Shown one piece after another: positions 24,944-37,334 of a stretch of 64,000 nt of DNA. Position numbers and translations under genes: made by a program. The notes under the pieces were generated by a model. The model was given only the letters and a program-made list of their open reading frames with translations, had not been told where the DNA came from and ran no database searches. Position 1 is the stretch's first letter. Each line of letters opens with the position of its first letter. Source of the stretch: Pseudorasbora parva (lineage: Eukaryota; Chordata; Actinopteri; Cypriniformes; Gobionidae); contig NC_090182.1 in assembly GCF_024679245.1 (NCBI RefSeq), positions 26,307,274-26,371,273 on the forward strand. Reading direction: 5' to 3'.

Positions 24944-27392
24944 GGGAGGGATGTTATGTGTTATGATGATGCATTTGACACCAGAAGTGCAGTGTTTATC
25001 CAAAATTATCAACTGTGGCGTCATCAGACCGTAGACACTTCTCCCAGGTGGTTTCAGGTGTCAGGTTTACATGTTTTCTGGCATACTGTAGGTGAGATGT
25101 AAAATGACATGTGATGTGACTGGTGAAGTAGTTTTCTCTCCAATCTGAAACTTGTAACTCGATGGTTTCTTGCACTATCACTTTTCAAGGAGAGCCTGCT
25201 CTCGGTAGATTTACAGCTGTGCTGTACTCTTTCCATTACTTAATTATTAATTTAACTCAGAGGGTGTCCAAACTGCGGCACGCCGCCCATTCTCATGCGG
25301 CCTGGGGATGTTTTAAAAATAGAACAAAATTTGGCCTATTATTGTGAAATTATATGAAATTCGGAACACTTGGTTTATCTGTCTCTTACAGCCGAATCAC
25401 AACGCTATTCCTCCACTAGTATTTTCTCTTTGCAGGTGCCGTCTGGTTCATCCACTGGTTGCTTTCTGAGCCCACTGTGTTTCTGTTCTGTGTATGTGAA
25501 AGTGTATTATTAAAAGCACTATAGAAATGGATTTTTAGTGTTATGCAAATTGAACCTGGAAATGTGAACCTGTTATTGATCCTTGTGATTGATAATGGTT
25601 TTAGACAAACTGAGATGTGAGTCTCTTAAAAACATGTCCTTATTGACTTCAGCAACTTCACCCTGCTGTTCCTCAAAACGTGTCAAAGGGTGATGATTAT
25701 TTTATATACAGTGTGCACTAATTATTGAAAACAGTTTTAGGCTTTCAGACTTGCACTTCTTTTGCGCACCTGGGATCCTTTGACATCAGAGTTCGGTTTG
25801 TTTGGATGATTTGAAAGCTGTTTTCCAAACTCGTGTGCACCAACTGCGGCATGGTTTGCTGCAAAATGAAGGCAGTAATATTAAATCACGGAAGTGAACC
25901 GCTATTGATGACTCGTGTTTGATAAAACTCTGTGTTCTCACTCACTTTCCTGACAAGCGCAACGGACACGCACTGCAAACGGAGAGAATTTAAATCTAAT
26001 TTCTGCCCGCCTTCAGCAGAAATGGACTCCTGCATTCTTTAGAACATTCGCAGTACATTTGTGCCAGATAGATGCAGGAGGTGTTATATGCTGACGCTTG
26101 GGAAAACAAAAGCAAAGGTTAAAAATCCAAAATATAAGTGAGATGAGCAACACTCCTGCATTGTAGCAAGCAAAAGGGGTAAACTGCTGCTGCATGGATG
26201 CAAACGCACCGCGGTTCGGACCAAAATAATACAGTCCATTGGGGTAGCAATCGAACTGAATGTGAAAAGCACCCTTACTTGTTGTAAGATTTTTAGAATG
26301 TATTGCTCAAGTTATGCTCACCAAGACTGCATTTATTATATCAGAAATACAGTAAACTTTCAATAATATTGTGAAATATTTTACAGTATTGTGAAATATT
26401 ACAATTTTAAATAAGTTTCCATTTATTTCTGAGATGGCAAAGCTGATTTTTTTTTTTTAAAGCAGCCATTGCTTTAGGTGTATTAGCTGGTTGCTAAGGT
26501 CTTCTGAGTGGCTATTAGCATGTTGCTATGCATTTCCAATGATGGTCTAGGAGAGCCTACCTCCTTACTCCTGTTTAAATATGTGGAATTTTTTTTTTTT
26601 TTTTTTTTTCGCCAGGCAAAAATCATACATAGAGTCACTTGGAAAAGTAATAGAACAGCAATACAGTCTGAGGTGTCGTTTATGTCTGTATTATGTTCTG
26701 GAGTTTAATACTTAAATAGTTTAATATAAAATCATTAAGCATTAGCAGTCATACATATAAAATGTCATTAAAAATGTAACATGCCTTCCTGCCAAACACA
26801 GAGAAATGATATGATTTACAGCAATCAATTGTTAATTCACCTGTTATTGCATACACAGCAGTTTGGTGGATAGAGGTCACACTATCACTTTCATCTTTCA
26901 ATCCTCTTTTTATTTAGCGCTGAGAAACACTGAACGTGAGGTGCAACAGCTTCGGGTTCAGGATGTGTATTTATAAGTGAAATATCATAGACCATTTGCC
27001 GTCCCATTGCTCAACAGCGATGTAATCAATCATTTGCTGAGAGAGTTACCCCATCAGAAGCTGACTCTGTGTTTTTCTGCAACTTTAAAACGTTTCATCA
27101 GAATATTCATTACAGTTCCAGGTGCCTAGGCGGCAGGAGCAGCTCAGCTTGGCAATTTTGTCAAGAAGCCTCATTTATTTTACCTGGAAATAAAATATAA
27201 GGCCTTAAAAGCAAAAATAGGCATGGGAATCATGAGCCATGACTGTGCAATCTGTGGTTTGTCCATTTATCAAAGGTAGCTATTTAAAAAAACAAAAAAA
27301 CAAGCACAGGATTTTCTGTTAATTTTTAGTGTGATAAAGTGGTCAATTGTGAGCATATCAGGCAAATCTTTTAACACGGGGGACAGATACAT
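24944..27392. other. No gene; scattered repeat fragments
   Basis: 'gtgtccaaactgcggc' at 25264 is a fish transposon-end fragment. 26277-26450 is a diverged piece of the CCGTTCAAA family ('gctcaccaagactgcattta'). A poly-T run lies at about 26587-26609. No exon is supportable. Confidence 0.45.
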
Positions 27393-27417
27393 TTTTGGGG
27401 GTGAACTAACCCTTTAA
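27393..27417. mobile_element. Solo right end of the TTAAAGGGTTAGTTCACCC family
   Basis: Reads gggggtgaactaaccctttaa, the reverse complement of the family's left end, without a matching left end nearby. Confidence 0.55.
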
Positions 27418-28127
27418 TAATCTGCTTCAGGTGTTTTTTTAGCTGAGCTTTGCAGGAAGGTAGATCCCCAGAAATGTTTGGGCACCCCTAAAACATATGG
27501 ACCTTTTTTTTGGAGCTTGAAAAAAAATAAAATAAAAATAAAAACGCTGCTTTGAAATTTACCTTTTGTGTGTTCAGAGGAGAAATGACAATAAATGAGT
27601 TTGACATTTTTTTTGAGGAACTTCTCTAAGATGGACTAAGCATTTTCCCGCAGTCATGGCACACTTCTGCTTTCTTCTGATTTGAGTGTCGGACTCAAAC
27701 ACGTAGTAAGCTGTCTGCATCTGAGTAAGTGGTCGGCAGCTGTAATGCTGGCACAGACTGAATGCTGCTTTATGTTTCCATTGAATCACAGCACTCTTAA
27801 GCCTAGGACAACTGCTGTGCTTGTGCATTTATTTGAAACTGTGTAAACATGATGTCTTTTAAGTCTAATTTGATATAGTAATGATACGGTTTACTCAATT
27901 CCCCAACGTCATGTTTATTCAATGGAGACTGTGTTGGGTCCCAATTGAACAAACAGTGTTTGTGTTATTGATCCTGCATTATTTCAGACAGTAAGGGAGA
28001 GTGGGGTAAGCTGTGCCACATTCTATTGATTTGACCTCTAGTCAAGGAGAAAAGAGTGCCTCAGATTCTCTAATGAAAATTGTTGTTGACGAGAGCAATG
28101 TAAATATATATTTTCTGCATTTAGATG

Positions 28128-30436
28128 TAGTGTTGTAGTCATGACTACCTAATCCGTGACCGAGTCAAGACCAAAGACCCAAGACCAAAGACCAAGACCA
28201 ATGTGTGTTGAGGCAAGGCTTGTGGGGTTGAGACCAAGAAAAGACCAAGACCAAGACCAATGCAGGCCGAGACTGTGTCAAGACCAGACCAGTACCAGTA
28301 AATTCATAAAGATCCACATTACTGCCTGAGAAATTACTTATTTTTAATCAATTGACGTAATTAGAATAAGACACTATATAGATAGTTGTTATACCAATAA
28401 AAAGAAATCATTAACTACAAAATTCAACTTTGCACTTCAGAGGTGGTACTGAAGATACCTCTGAAATGGTAAATTACAAGTGCATAAATAATTTTGAGAA
28501 TAATGTTTATACATATTTTTTTGTATTTAATGTTTGTTGAAAAGCAATATGATGTTTGCAGTTGTACTCAAATATGTGAAAACGGCTCTCTTGCTCTTGA
28601 TATTGCTTAAAGGATCACTGCGAAAAGGTGGGATGGGTATTGTGTGGAAAGAAGCAAAGGTTTGCATAAATGGGGAAGTGTCATTAGGCGGATTTAAAAG
28701 TAGCTCATTTGAAAACTAGCAATGCACACACACACACACAGGTGACATGGATAGCGATACCGACAGCAGCAGTTACAGCGGTTCGGAGACATGTTCTTGG
28801 TTCACACGTTGGCAATGTTTACAACAGAGAGATGAGATGAGGGATGAGTACAGCGAATGAGAGAGTTCTGAGATCATAAGTGGCATGCAGGCAGCAGGAA
28901 GAACAGAGATCGCTCTGAATGTCATTCAGCTCTTTAAATCAGCATAATTCAGTAAATATTAGTCTGAAATATTATTCTGTATGATGAAATATTTTGCAAA
29001 CGTGATAGTAAATCTATATTTGTCCAAATATGCACACTGTTTGGCAAGGTAAACAACGCGCCGACGTGGTTATGCTCTCATGAGAGAACATGAACCACCC
29101 ACGAACACATGCTTGCGATGCGAGGGGAGTGGGTGCCCACGGAGATGTACTCGGTGGGGGAGCCTCACTGTAATCCTCAGGTCACCCAGGCTTATCAGCC
29201 AAAGTAGCCCCTTTTCTGCTGCAACAGAAAAGAAACTAGATCGGGGTATAAGCAAAGGGGTTTGAGGTTTCATAGTCTTGACCGCGCATCTGAAGCGCAG
29301 AGCGATGCGTGCTGGGTTGCTGTGACAACCCGCGCTGTCACTCGGCAGCTAGAATAAATCTATATTTGTCCAAATATACACACCGTTTCACAAAGAGCCA
29401 GAATACACGTGGTTTAGTGCATGTCTTTGACCACAAATAAAACGGAGAAGTCATGGCTTTGGATTCTTGTTGATATTTAATCAAAAATATTGTTCATTAC
29501 AGATCGGTTATTTTGCACTCCTGACATAAATTAAGAATAATGTCAACGCTTGCAAGTTCACCGTGCGTTTCCTCAAGTTCATTTTACTTTACCGAACCTT
29601 TGTAGCAATAGCTTCCACAGATGGCGTTCCGGATAGAGCTCGCTCGGCGCCCTTACTTCGTATCAGCACAACACCTCACTTTCCTCCATGACTTTTCCAC
29701 ATGCTGCTTAAAAAACTTCCACACCATGTCTACAATAACGATGGAAGACGAACCTGACAGAAGTCTGTCTCATGTACTTATATTATACATACTACAGCTC
29801 AGTGATTGGATTGAATGAGCTTTGTCATGAATATATGTCGAGAATTGCTCGAAGCGGTCGTCGTCAGCATGTTCCCACCAGCCTATACATTGGCCGAGAA
29901 AACACGCTGACGTCAGGTTTTGTGACGTTGCTCCGACTCAGCTTTTCAAACTGGAAGACAGAAACCGCTCTGAAAAATGCAAAAAATAACATGAACTTAT
30001 GAATAACATTAATGAGTACCTTTAGTGTTTTCAATGATGTGCAGCCTATACATATCTGTTTACATCTCAAAAAAGTGTTTTGGGGTTTCATGACCTTTTA
30101 ATTAAATCAGGTTATAAATCCAGATCACATACAAGTACTTTTTTGCAACAATATCTTGAATTTTGAGGACACACTCCCTCATTTCTGAACCGACACAACA
30201 CATAATTCAAAGTATAAACAAGTTATTGATTGCATCTGAAGCAGTAAATTTTACATCCTATCACATACAACGGCAATTTACTAATATCTCAGCAGTTGTG
30301 GTCTTGACCGGTCTTGAAACAAAATCCTGAGGCCTCCAAGTCTGACACAGAGACAAGACCGAGTACAAATGTGGTCGAGACGATGACAAGACCAAGACCT
30401 TAAAAAAATTGTCTTTAGACTGGTCTCAAGACCAAG
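28128..30436. mobile_element. Large GACC-rich element with perfect 9-bp duplication, composite
   Basis: ATTTAGATG is duplicated at 28119-28127 and 30437-30445. Subterminal DNA on both sides is packed with 'caagaccaagacc' words. The interior holds a CA run (28720-28740) and, toward 30100, another repeat ending 'gaccttttaattaaatcagg'. The host DNA has 'gagtggggtaagctgtgcc' (28001) and 'ggcacactttaccccac' (30473) in inverted order, so this sits inside a second element. No transposase frame seen. Confidence 0.55.
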
Positions 30437-31025
30437 ATTTAGATGCAAAGCTCATTGTAAGCTTAGCCACCGGCACACTTTACCCCACAGTTACTATTTT
30501 GGAACTAAATGTTTAATTTATTAAAATTATAGAGATTTAAAATATAAAGAGCTGGATTCTCATGCTTAACCTGGCTAAACATTTATTTAAAAAAAAACAG
30601 TTGGACGGATGAGGGAGTATTTCTGTGACAAAATACACTCCTTCCAGAAGTTTGTCACTAAAAAAGTGTGTTTCTAGTTGTGAGGGAAAGATAATCTTGT
30701 TCAGTTTTCCAAATAAACATTAAGGAAACCGTGGATGCAGTTTGTTTTTCCTGGAGTAGGAACAGAGTTCTGCATGTGTAGGGGTGTGCGATTGTATATC
30801 ATCTGGGATAATGTCGTAATTATTGTTTTAACAATGTGCAATCTACACTACATGATGTAGTCTGGTTAGATTAGACTAATGCGAGTGCATGCTTTCACTG
30901 CGTGTTAGTTTATATTTATATAATTTAATAGAATTAATAAATATCATGTGAAGAGTGCAGTTTTTCTCCTGGCATCAGCATGACAAATGTGATATTGATT
31001 TTATACAAGTTTGCTAAACAAGAAG

Positions 31026-31343
31026 TTAAAGGGTTAGTTCACCCAAAAATGAAATTGATGTCATTAATGACTCGCCCTAATCTTGTTCCACACCCGTAAG
31101 ACCTCTGTTCATCTTCAGAACACAGTTTAAGATACTTTATATTTAGTCCGAGAGTGATAAGTGTATGCACACTATACTGTCAATGTCCAGAAAGGGAATA
31201 AAAACATCATCAAAGTAGTCCATATGTGACATCAGTTAGTTAATTAGAATCTCTGGAAGCATCGAAAATACATTTTGGTCCAAAAGTCGTAGGGTGAGTC
31301 ATTAATGACATCAGTTTAATTTTTGGGTGAACTAAACCTTTAA
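31026..31343. mobile_element. TTAAAGGGTTAGTTCACCC element, 318 bp
   Basis: TTAA at 31026-31029 and 31340-31343; inverted ends AGGGTTAGTTCACCC and GGGTGAACTAAACCT. The body shares 'gtagtccatatgtgacatca' with the copies at 48115 and 58832. Confidence 0.85.
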
Positions 31344-31564
31344 AAAGTGACTTACATTTTAGACACCATATTGCTTGTTTTTGCTTTGTTTCGTTAACAA
31401 AAAACAGTTCAAAACAAAGCCACAGAACTGTAATAACAACAAACAAAAGGTGCTTCCTTATACTTGAAGAAGCATTTTGAACGAATCAGCTGAATCAATG
31501 ATTTTATGACCCAAGAACACGCCACTATTTTTGAAAATAAGCTAATTTTCTAACTCCCCTAGAG

Positions 31565-32177
31565 TTAAAGGGTTAGCTCACCTAAAAAATGAAAATTCTC
31601 TCATTAATTACTTACTCTAATGTTGTTCGACACACGTAAGATATTTTTGTTGAAATCCAATGGCTCAGACAGGCCTTCATTGATACCAATGTAATTTCCT
31701 CTCTAAAGACCCATAAAGGGAATAAAGACGTTGTTATAAAGCCCATCTCACTACAGTGATTCTACAATAAATTCAAAACAGTGTTTAGAACGGTTATGAA
31801 TCAGCATATTGATTCATGATTCAGAATCATGAATCAATATGCTGATTCATAACCGTTCAAAGCATTGTTTTGAATTAGAGCCCATCACTATATAAGTTAT
31901 TTAGTTTTTTGCACACACAAACTTTTCTTGTCGCTTCATAAAATTATTGTAAAACCACTGTAGTGAGATGGGCATTGTAACAATGCCTTTAGTGCCTTTT
32001 ATGGGTCTTGAGAGAGGAAATGACATTGGTGTCAATGAAGGCCTGTCTGAGCCATCGGATTTCAACAAAAATATCTTCATTTGTGTTCCGAAGAGAGAAG
32101 GTCTTACGGGTGTCGAACGACATTAGAGTAAGTAATTAATGAGAGAATTTTCATTTTGGGGTGAACTAACCCTTTAA
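31565..32177. mobile_element. TTAA-flanked fold-back element with near-perfect central palindrome
   Basis: TTAA at 31565-31568 and 32174-32177, ends AGGGTTAGCTCACC and GGGTGAACTAACCCT. Arms pair over most of the length. The centre is an exact 34-bp inverted repeat (31789-31822 and 31824-31857) separated by one base. Confidence 0.85.
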
Positions 32178-32209
32178 ACTGTTTTTAGTTTTATATTCAG
32201 CTGTTCTCC

Positions 32210-32733
32210 TAGCCTAGAAATCTAGACACACCCTAGCGGGAGCAAATCTAATTTGCCGCGAGTGTCGTCTAGCAACTCTCAATTCACTTCTGAGCTGTAA
32301 ACGCCAAACTCTGGTCGCGCCAATCACATCGTGTATAGAGTCGTTGGGCGGGGCTTAATATAATGACGGCTGAGTTGCGTTTGCGTGCTTCTAGTAAACA
32401 CAGAAACTGGCGAATGGCGGTCTTTCGAATCAGCTTTGACCGCGACTCTGCAAGACTTGCAGTTAAGCTTTTCTCTGAGAAAAGAACAGAACGGCACTGA
32501 AGTCATTCTTAAGAAGGGAAGATGTCTTCTGAGTTTGCCGACCGGATATGGCAAAAGTTTAATCTATCAACAAGCTCCGCTTCACCTTTGTTGCTCTGGT
32601 TGGTTGTAGCACTATCCAATTGCATACAGAGGGAGTTTGAAAGACAACCGTTTATCCGCCCCTCGGATTGAGCCCTGTCAATGGTGAGTTTTCAGACCAA
32701 ACATCTTGATGTGGGGTCTGGCTTGTCAGGCTA
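32210..32733 (+). mobile_element. TAGCCT/AGGCTA element carrying RecQ-like helicase remnant, copy C
   Basis: 524 bp with a perfect 9-bp duplication CTGTTCTCC (32201-32209 and 32734-32742). Starts TAGCCTAGAAATCTAGACAC, ends CTTGTCAGGCTA. A plus frame (32385-32609) reads SFSLRKEQ and SLPTGYGKSLIYQQAPLH: a RecQ/SF2 helicase Q-region and an intact Walker A (Gly-Lys-Ser). It is the best preserved of the three copies and lies only 32 bp from the preceding fold-back element. Confidence 0.82.
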
Positions 32734-32742
32734 CTGTTCTCC

Positions 32743-34256
32743 AGATCTGGCGGTAGAACTTTAAGAAAAAAATGATCAAATAGTTTTCATATTTTTCATA
32801 TTTAAAACTTGACTCTTCTCTATTTTCGTGGCCGATATGGCTAGGAACTAACCTCCCATTCCTGCGTAATATTCAAGGAACTTTGCTGCCGTACCATGTG
32901 CGCAGCAGACACAATGATATTACACAGCACCTGAAAATCGTCCCCAGCACGCTCTCTATGCAAACAGGTTGTCACATTGGTTATGTTGACGGAAGTTAGC
33001 CTATTTTCAGGTGCTTGTGATACTGTGCCTGCTGCACCTGTGGTCCGGCAGTAAAATTCCTTGATTGTTGTGTGATGACAATTGTGTACATTATGCTACA
33101 TTAGATTAAAAGGGCAACACTGTTTACCCACTGATACATTTCACTCTCTTCCTTATAAGCTAATGCGTTCTTGGAAGCAAGTTTACTAAACTTGTGCGCT
33201 CAAACTATGCATTTGCTTCTTTTACTCAACAATTGTAGTGGCTCTTTGAGGTTCGCCCGAGGTCACACTGCACACCCCGCGGTTAAGATAATTCTATCAT
33301 TTTTTGCTTTCCTAACATTAGCGCCTACATTGTTTGGCCTTGAGTGCACGGTTGTGAAAGGAGTATCGTCAGCGCGTAGCATTTCGAAAATGAAACGGGG
33401 CCCTATATTCTGACCCTCATTATGTCTAACACTGAACTCCCTTCAAAATCAATGCCAGTTCAATGGCACTGTTCTTATCTCTCCTGTCCCCTGGCTTTAT
33501 TTCCTTCTTATACTGTATTTCTGTGTGCACTATTTGGTTTCTTTTTGCCTGCCTTTCATTTGTATTCGCTTAACTATCTATGGCTGTTTTGACTATGTAC
33601 CAGAATGATGTTGCTCTAGTGTTCTATCTGTTGTTGAGTAACTAAGATTTATACTAAGACCTGTTAGTGTTTGCTTAGCGGGTAACCTTGAGACAGTGCT
33701 GAAATGTTGATCCTGTGGTTAATGACTCCCAATGAGAGAGACAAGCGAGAAGATGAGCAAAGATTAGTTTAAAACACAGATTTCCCTGACCTGCACTCCT
33801 AACCCCTCACAGAAATCGATCACTGTTAGAACTGAACTTTTGCTCTTTTTACTCAGTATTTAGTTTCCCGAAAACTGTTTTCAGAAAAACAAGTTATTTA
33901 TTTAGTATTTAGTTAAACCTTGTGGTTTTTACACTGTAAAGACTGATTAAAGCGGCTCAAAAGTACACAGCTATTTTTATGCTAAATTAAGGGTGGGTCT
34001 AAGGTGGGTCTGTGCAGGCATAATTTTATGCAGCATTACATCTTTACATAGAATTTGAGCAGACGGAAAGCAACCTTAAATCAGCTCTGTAAAGATGCCT
34101 AATAAGGCCTTGTTACTTTTTTGTCAGCGGTAGAGACTGATGAGCCAATTCACTCAACAGTTGTCTTTGTCTTATTCACATACCGTATCTGCTGGTAAAG
34201 TGCTACACCATGAATTTTTAAAAAGTTATTGTCATTCTTTCCTGGGAAACACATCT
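32743..34256. other. No gene recognised
   Basis: Unique-looking AT-rich DNA with no paired repeat ends. The 80-codon frame at 33171 has no recognisable domain. Confidence 0.4.
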
Positions 34257-34264
34257 CCTATGAG

Positions 34265-35313
34265 CAAAGGTGGACTAAGTACACAACTTTATTACTTGAG
34301 TAAAAGTACTACTGGTCAAATATTACTCTGTTGTTTACAAGCGAAAGTTCTAAAAACTGATTTTTTACTTAAAGGGTTACTTCAGTGATTTAGCATTAAG
34401 CTTTGTATTTAAACTGGCCCATTAATGTTGTAGAAATGTGAAATTATTTTTTAATTTGGTGCCTTTTAGACTAAGAAAAGACAGAGAATGTATTTGTTTA
34501 ATGTGGATTAAAAGTACCTTTTTAAAAGTACTTTAGTATTATAAGTACATTTCCTTTTTTTATGTCAATGTCTTATGTCAATGTCTTATTTTATTATTGT
34601 TGCATTGTTGTATAAATGGACATTATGTCATCGATGGTGGTTTAAGCCAGTCAGTGATGGCAGTGATGGCTCCATCTGACATGCTAGCATACGTCTAGCT
34701 TAAAATAATTTCAGTACTTGTGTAAAAGTTACAAATCCCTTTAAAGTTGCTGTCACTTTAAGGCTAAATACACGGCCACAGACCCTATACACTAATACAC
34801 ATCCAATATTCTCACAACTGGTTACTCTTCTCTTTCTCCCAGACATTTCAATTTGTTTACATTTTATGAGACTGTGTATGCCAACTAAATGAATCTTAAA
34901 TGTTTTCAGAAAATAGAAACATACTTTCTAACTAGGTATGGTCATGGGTGCACACACTGTGGCGAGGAACCGTCATTTTGCTATAAACTTATACAAATGT
35001 TGGGCAAATTCACATGACCCTACATGAGTGAATACTGATAGGCTATCTTCAATAACAAACAAACAAACAAACAAAAAAACCTTTTAAAGAAGAAAAATAT
35101 CATCCACAGACTTTAAAAGCTTCTACAGAAATGACTTTCGACATTGAGGACCTTGATAGAAATGTAGTCGAGTAAAAAGTATGATATTTGTCTTTCAAAT
35201 GTGGTTGTAAAAATATGTTTCCAAGAAAAATAATACTCAAGTAAAGTACAGATACTCAAAAAGTGCACTTAAGTACAGTACTCAAGTAAATTTACTTAGC
35301 TACTGCCTACCTC
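34265..35313. mobile_element. hAT-like element, 8-bp duplication CCTATGAG, with nested TTAA element
   Basis: CCTATGAG at 34257-34264 and 35314-35321. Ends contain 'aggtggactaagtac' and 'tacttagctactgcctacct' in inverted order, rich in 'cttgagtaaaagtac' and its complement. Interrupted by the TTAA-flanked insert at 34369-34744. Confidence 0.75.
34369..34744 (+). mobile_element. TTAA-flanked AGGGTTACTTCAGTG element
   Basis: TTAA at 34369-34372 and 34741-34744, ends AGGGTTACTTCAG and CAAATCCCT. Homologous to the fragment at 3967-4108. Nested inside the hAT-like element. Confidence 0.6.
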
Positions 35314-35881
35314 CCTATGAGTGCCAATGATGCTAGGGTTGAATAGAAGTGCAGATTCATAATGGCAGTTTGCTTGGGTTAAAAGAATGGATTTCATGAA
35401 GTTTCTTTCATTGAATGTTATAAGAGGATGATGTAAAATACAAAAACACGTAGAAGTGCAGATTTGTGTCAGCGTTTGTCACGATTTGCTTGGATGAAGG
35501 CAGTTATTTGCAGTATGTGCATGAGAGAGAATGACTTGAAATAAGAATAAAAGCGATATATTGTGTCGTCTTCCCATTAGCCAGACCGTTCTTTTTAGTG
35601 AACTGAAATATGAAGATCACAAGAGATATGAAAGCGAGGCTGAAAGTGGGATGGTTTTTCCCCCCCGAAATAAATCAACACTTTAATTGAGCCATTTAGG
35701 AACTGGAATCATTATATAGTATCTGTATAACCGTATCTGAACCAAATTAGATCACTTCTATTAAATGGAAGGCTTATTGAAAAGGGATGTTTGTGTACAT
35801 TCTCTAGTGATCCTGCCTAGTTGTTGCTGTCTTGCAGCCATTGTCTGGCCATGTTTTTATTTCCCTGAAATAATAGCCTTG

Positions 35882-35939
35882 TTTGTGTCATTACCATCTG
35901 CAAAAGTTTAAGGAATTTTGCAGATGGTAATGGCACAAA
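35882..35939. repeat. Compact hairpin, 24-bp stem, 10-nt loop
   Basis: 35882-35905 pairs with 35916-35939 along all 24 positions with a single wobble-type mismatch; the loop is gtttaaggaa. The surroundings show no transposon ends. Could be a tiny MITE or a small-RNA precursor. Confidence 0.65.
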
Positions 35940-37330
35940 AAAGTGCTAAACAGCATAGACAGGATCAAAATAATCATCATCAGTGGAGTCATTCAAGGTG
36001 GATTTCCTCCCAAAGGTCTTTCCCCCCCTCTTCCTAACCATTTGCCAGACTGTGGTTGATGTATAACTAATGAAATGAAGAGACTGTATCTGAGCAAGCA
36101 TCTAACCTAAAGTGCCTCACTGAATCATTCACTTTTACGTAGCATTTTGACCTTTCTGTGAAACGCTGAAACGGCAGCTCTCGCACACAAGCATCGTCAC
36201 AGCTCCGATAACCTTATAATTCCGTTTAGATGTTACACAGGTCCGCGTCCGTTTGCTTTCTTTTCCGAGGCCCTGGGCTGTGTTCCTTTACACCGGGTGG
36301 CATTTGGAGGTGGATTCAATCCCCCGAGCTCTGGAACCTGTGCCATTTCCTCTCTCCTCACACCTGCCCCTCCCCTCTCAGTTTAGACCAGCCTGCTTCA
36401 TCCGGGACGGGTAACGCACCGCATGCCACGCTGATGTGTGAAGAGCAGTCACGCTTCACAAACTTACGTAATCCCAGGCTCTTCCTGGCCGGAGAGCCAG
36501 AATACACACATAGCACTGCCACGTACGTTTTCAGAAGAAGCCGAATCGAGGGCAGATCCAGTGGGAGACGAGAAGATGATGCAGATGAAAGGGGGAGAAA
36601 CAGTCGTTGACTGTTTTAAATAGCTGTCTCCTCTGACTCAGAGCACGGATGTGGATGAGAGCGACTTGTATGCCGAAGATTTGCATCTAGTTTGCAGTAG
36701 AGACGCACAAGCCTCTTGTTCCTCGAGGGCCTGAGTGAGGGACGTGAGTTATTGCTCGCCACTGACGCATACTGATGCGCTGTGTTTGAGTTCTCAGGTG
36801 ATGAATACACTGATGTGAGCGATTGAGGCAGATATGCTAGAGCACAAGATCAGCGTGTTATCTGATACATGCCGTAAGTCCTGTCGCCGTGTTGCTGAAC
36901 ATGTCCGGACAGGTTGTGACAGCACTTAGCCTGCGGTCAGATGCCTACCGTCCCTCTGCCTGACGGGGCAGAGGCGTGGGACAGATGACCCAATCTCTAC
37001 GATGGTGGGGAGCTCCACACGCGCACATTCTCAGCCTGTGGCTTGCATTAAACACTCACATTCTTTCACTCAATGCGTTCTGAATTATTCACACCAACGG
37101 TTATAGTGCTGCTGCTCGCACTGTCCCGGGCAACACTGGGAGGGGGGGTGAGAAAGAGTGGGCGGTAGGTGGGGTTGAAGTGTGACGCTGAAAGCCTGCT
37201 GAGATGTGATGACAGCGTGTGTTGTCTTCATCAAATCCCTTAGAGACAGAGAAATGGCAGCGTTGGGGTGTGACTGACTAAATGTAGATTTTTAAATAGC
37301 AACGTCTGTCTCAAATATAGGCCTGGATGT
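35940..37330. other. GC-richer, repeat-poor island upstream of the visible atp11c exons
   Basis: 36180-37200 has more CpG and higher complexity than its surroundings and no transposon ends. A 126-codon frame (36230-36610) is open, but neither domain nor splice partner supports it. It could be promoter or conserved non-coding DNA. No start exon for atp11c could be matched here. Confidence 0.35.
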
Positions 37331-37334
37331 CCTG

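Noticed and set aside
29070..29273. Possible small structured RNA near 29050-29270
   Set aside because: Some internal pairing is visible but no snRNA landmark could be matched, and it lies inside a composite transposon.
36230..36610. 126-codon plus-strand open frame in the GC-rich island
   Set aside because: No recognisable domain, no convincing splice partner; GC-rich DNA gives long frames by chance.
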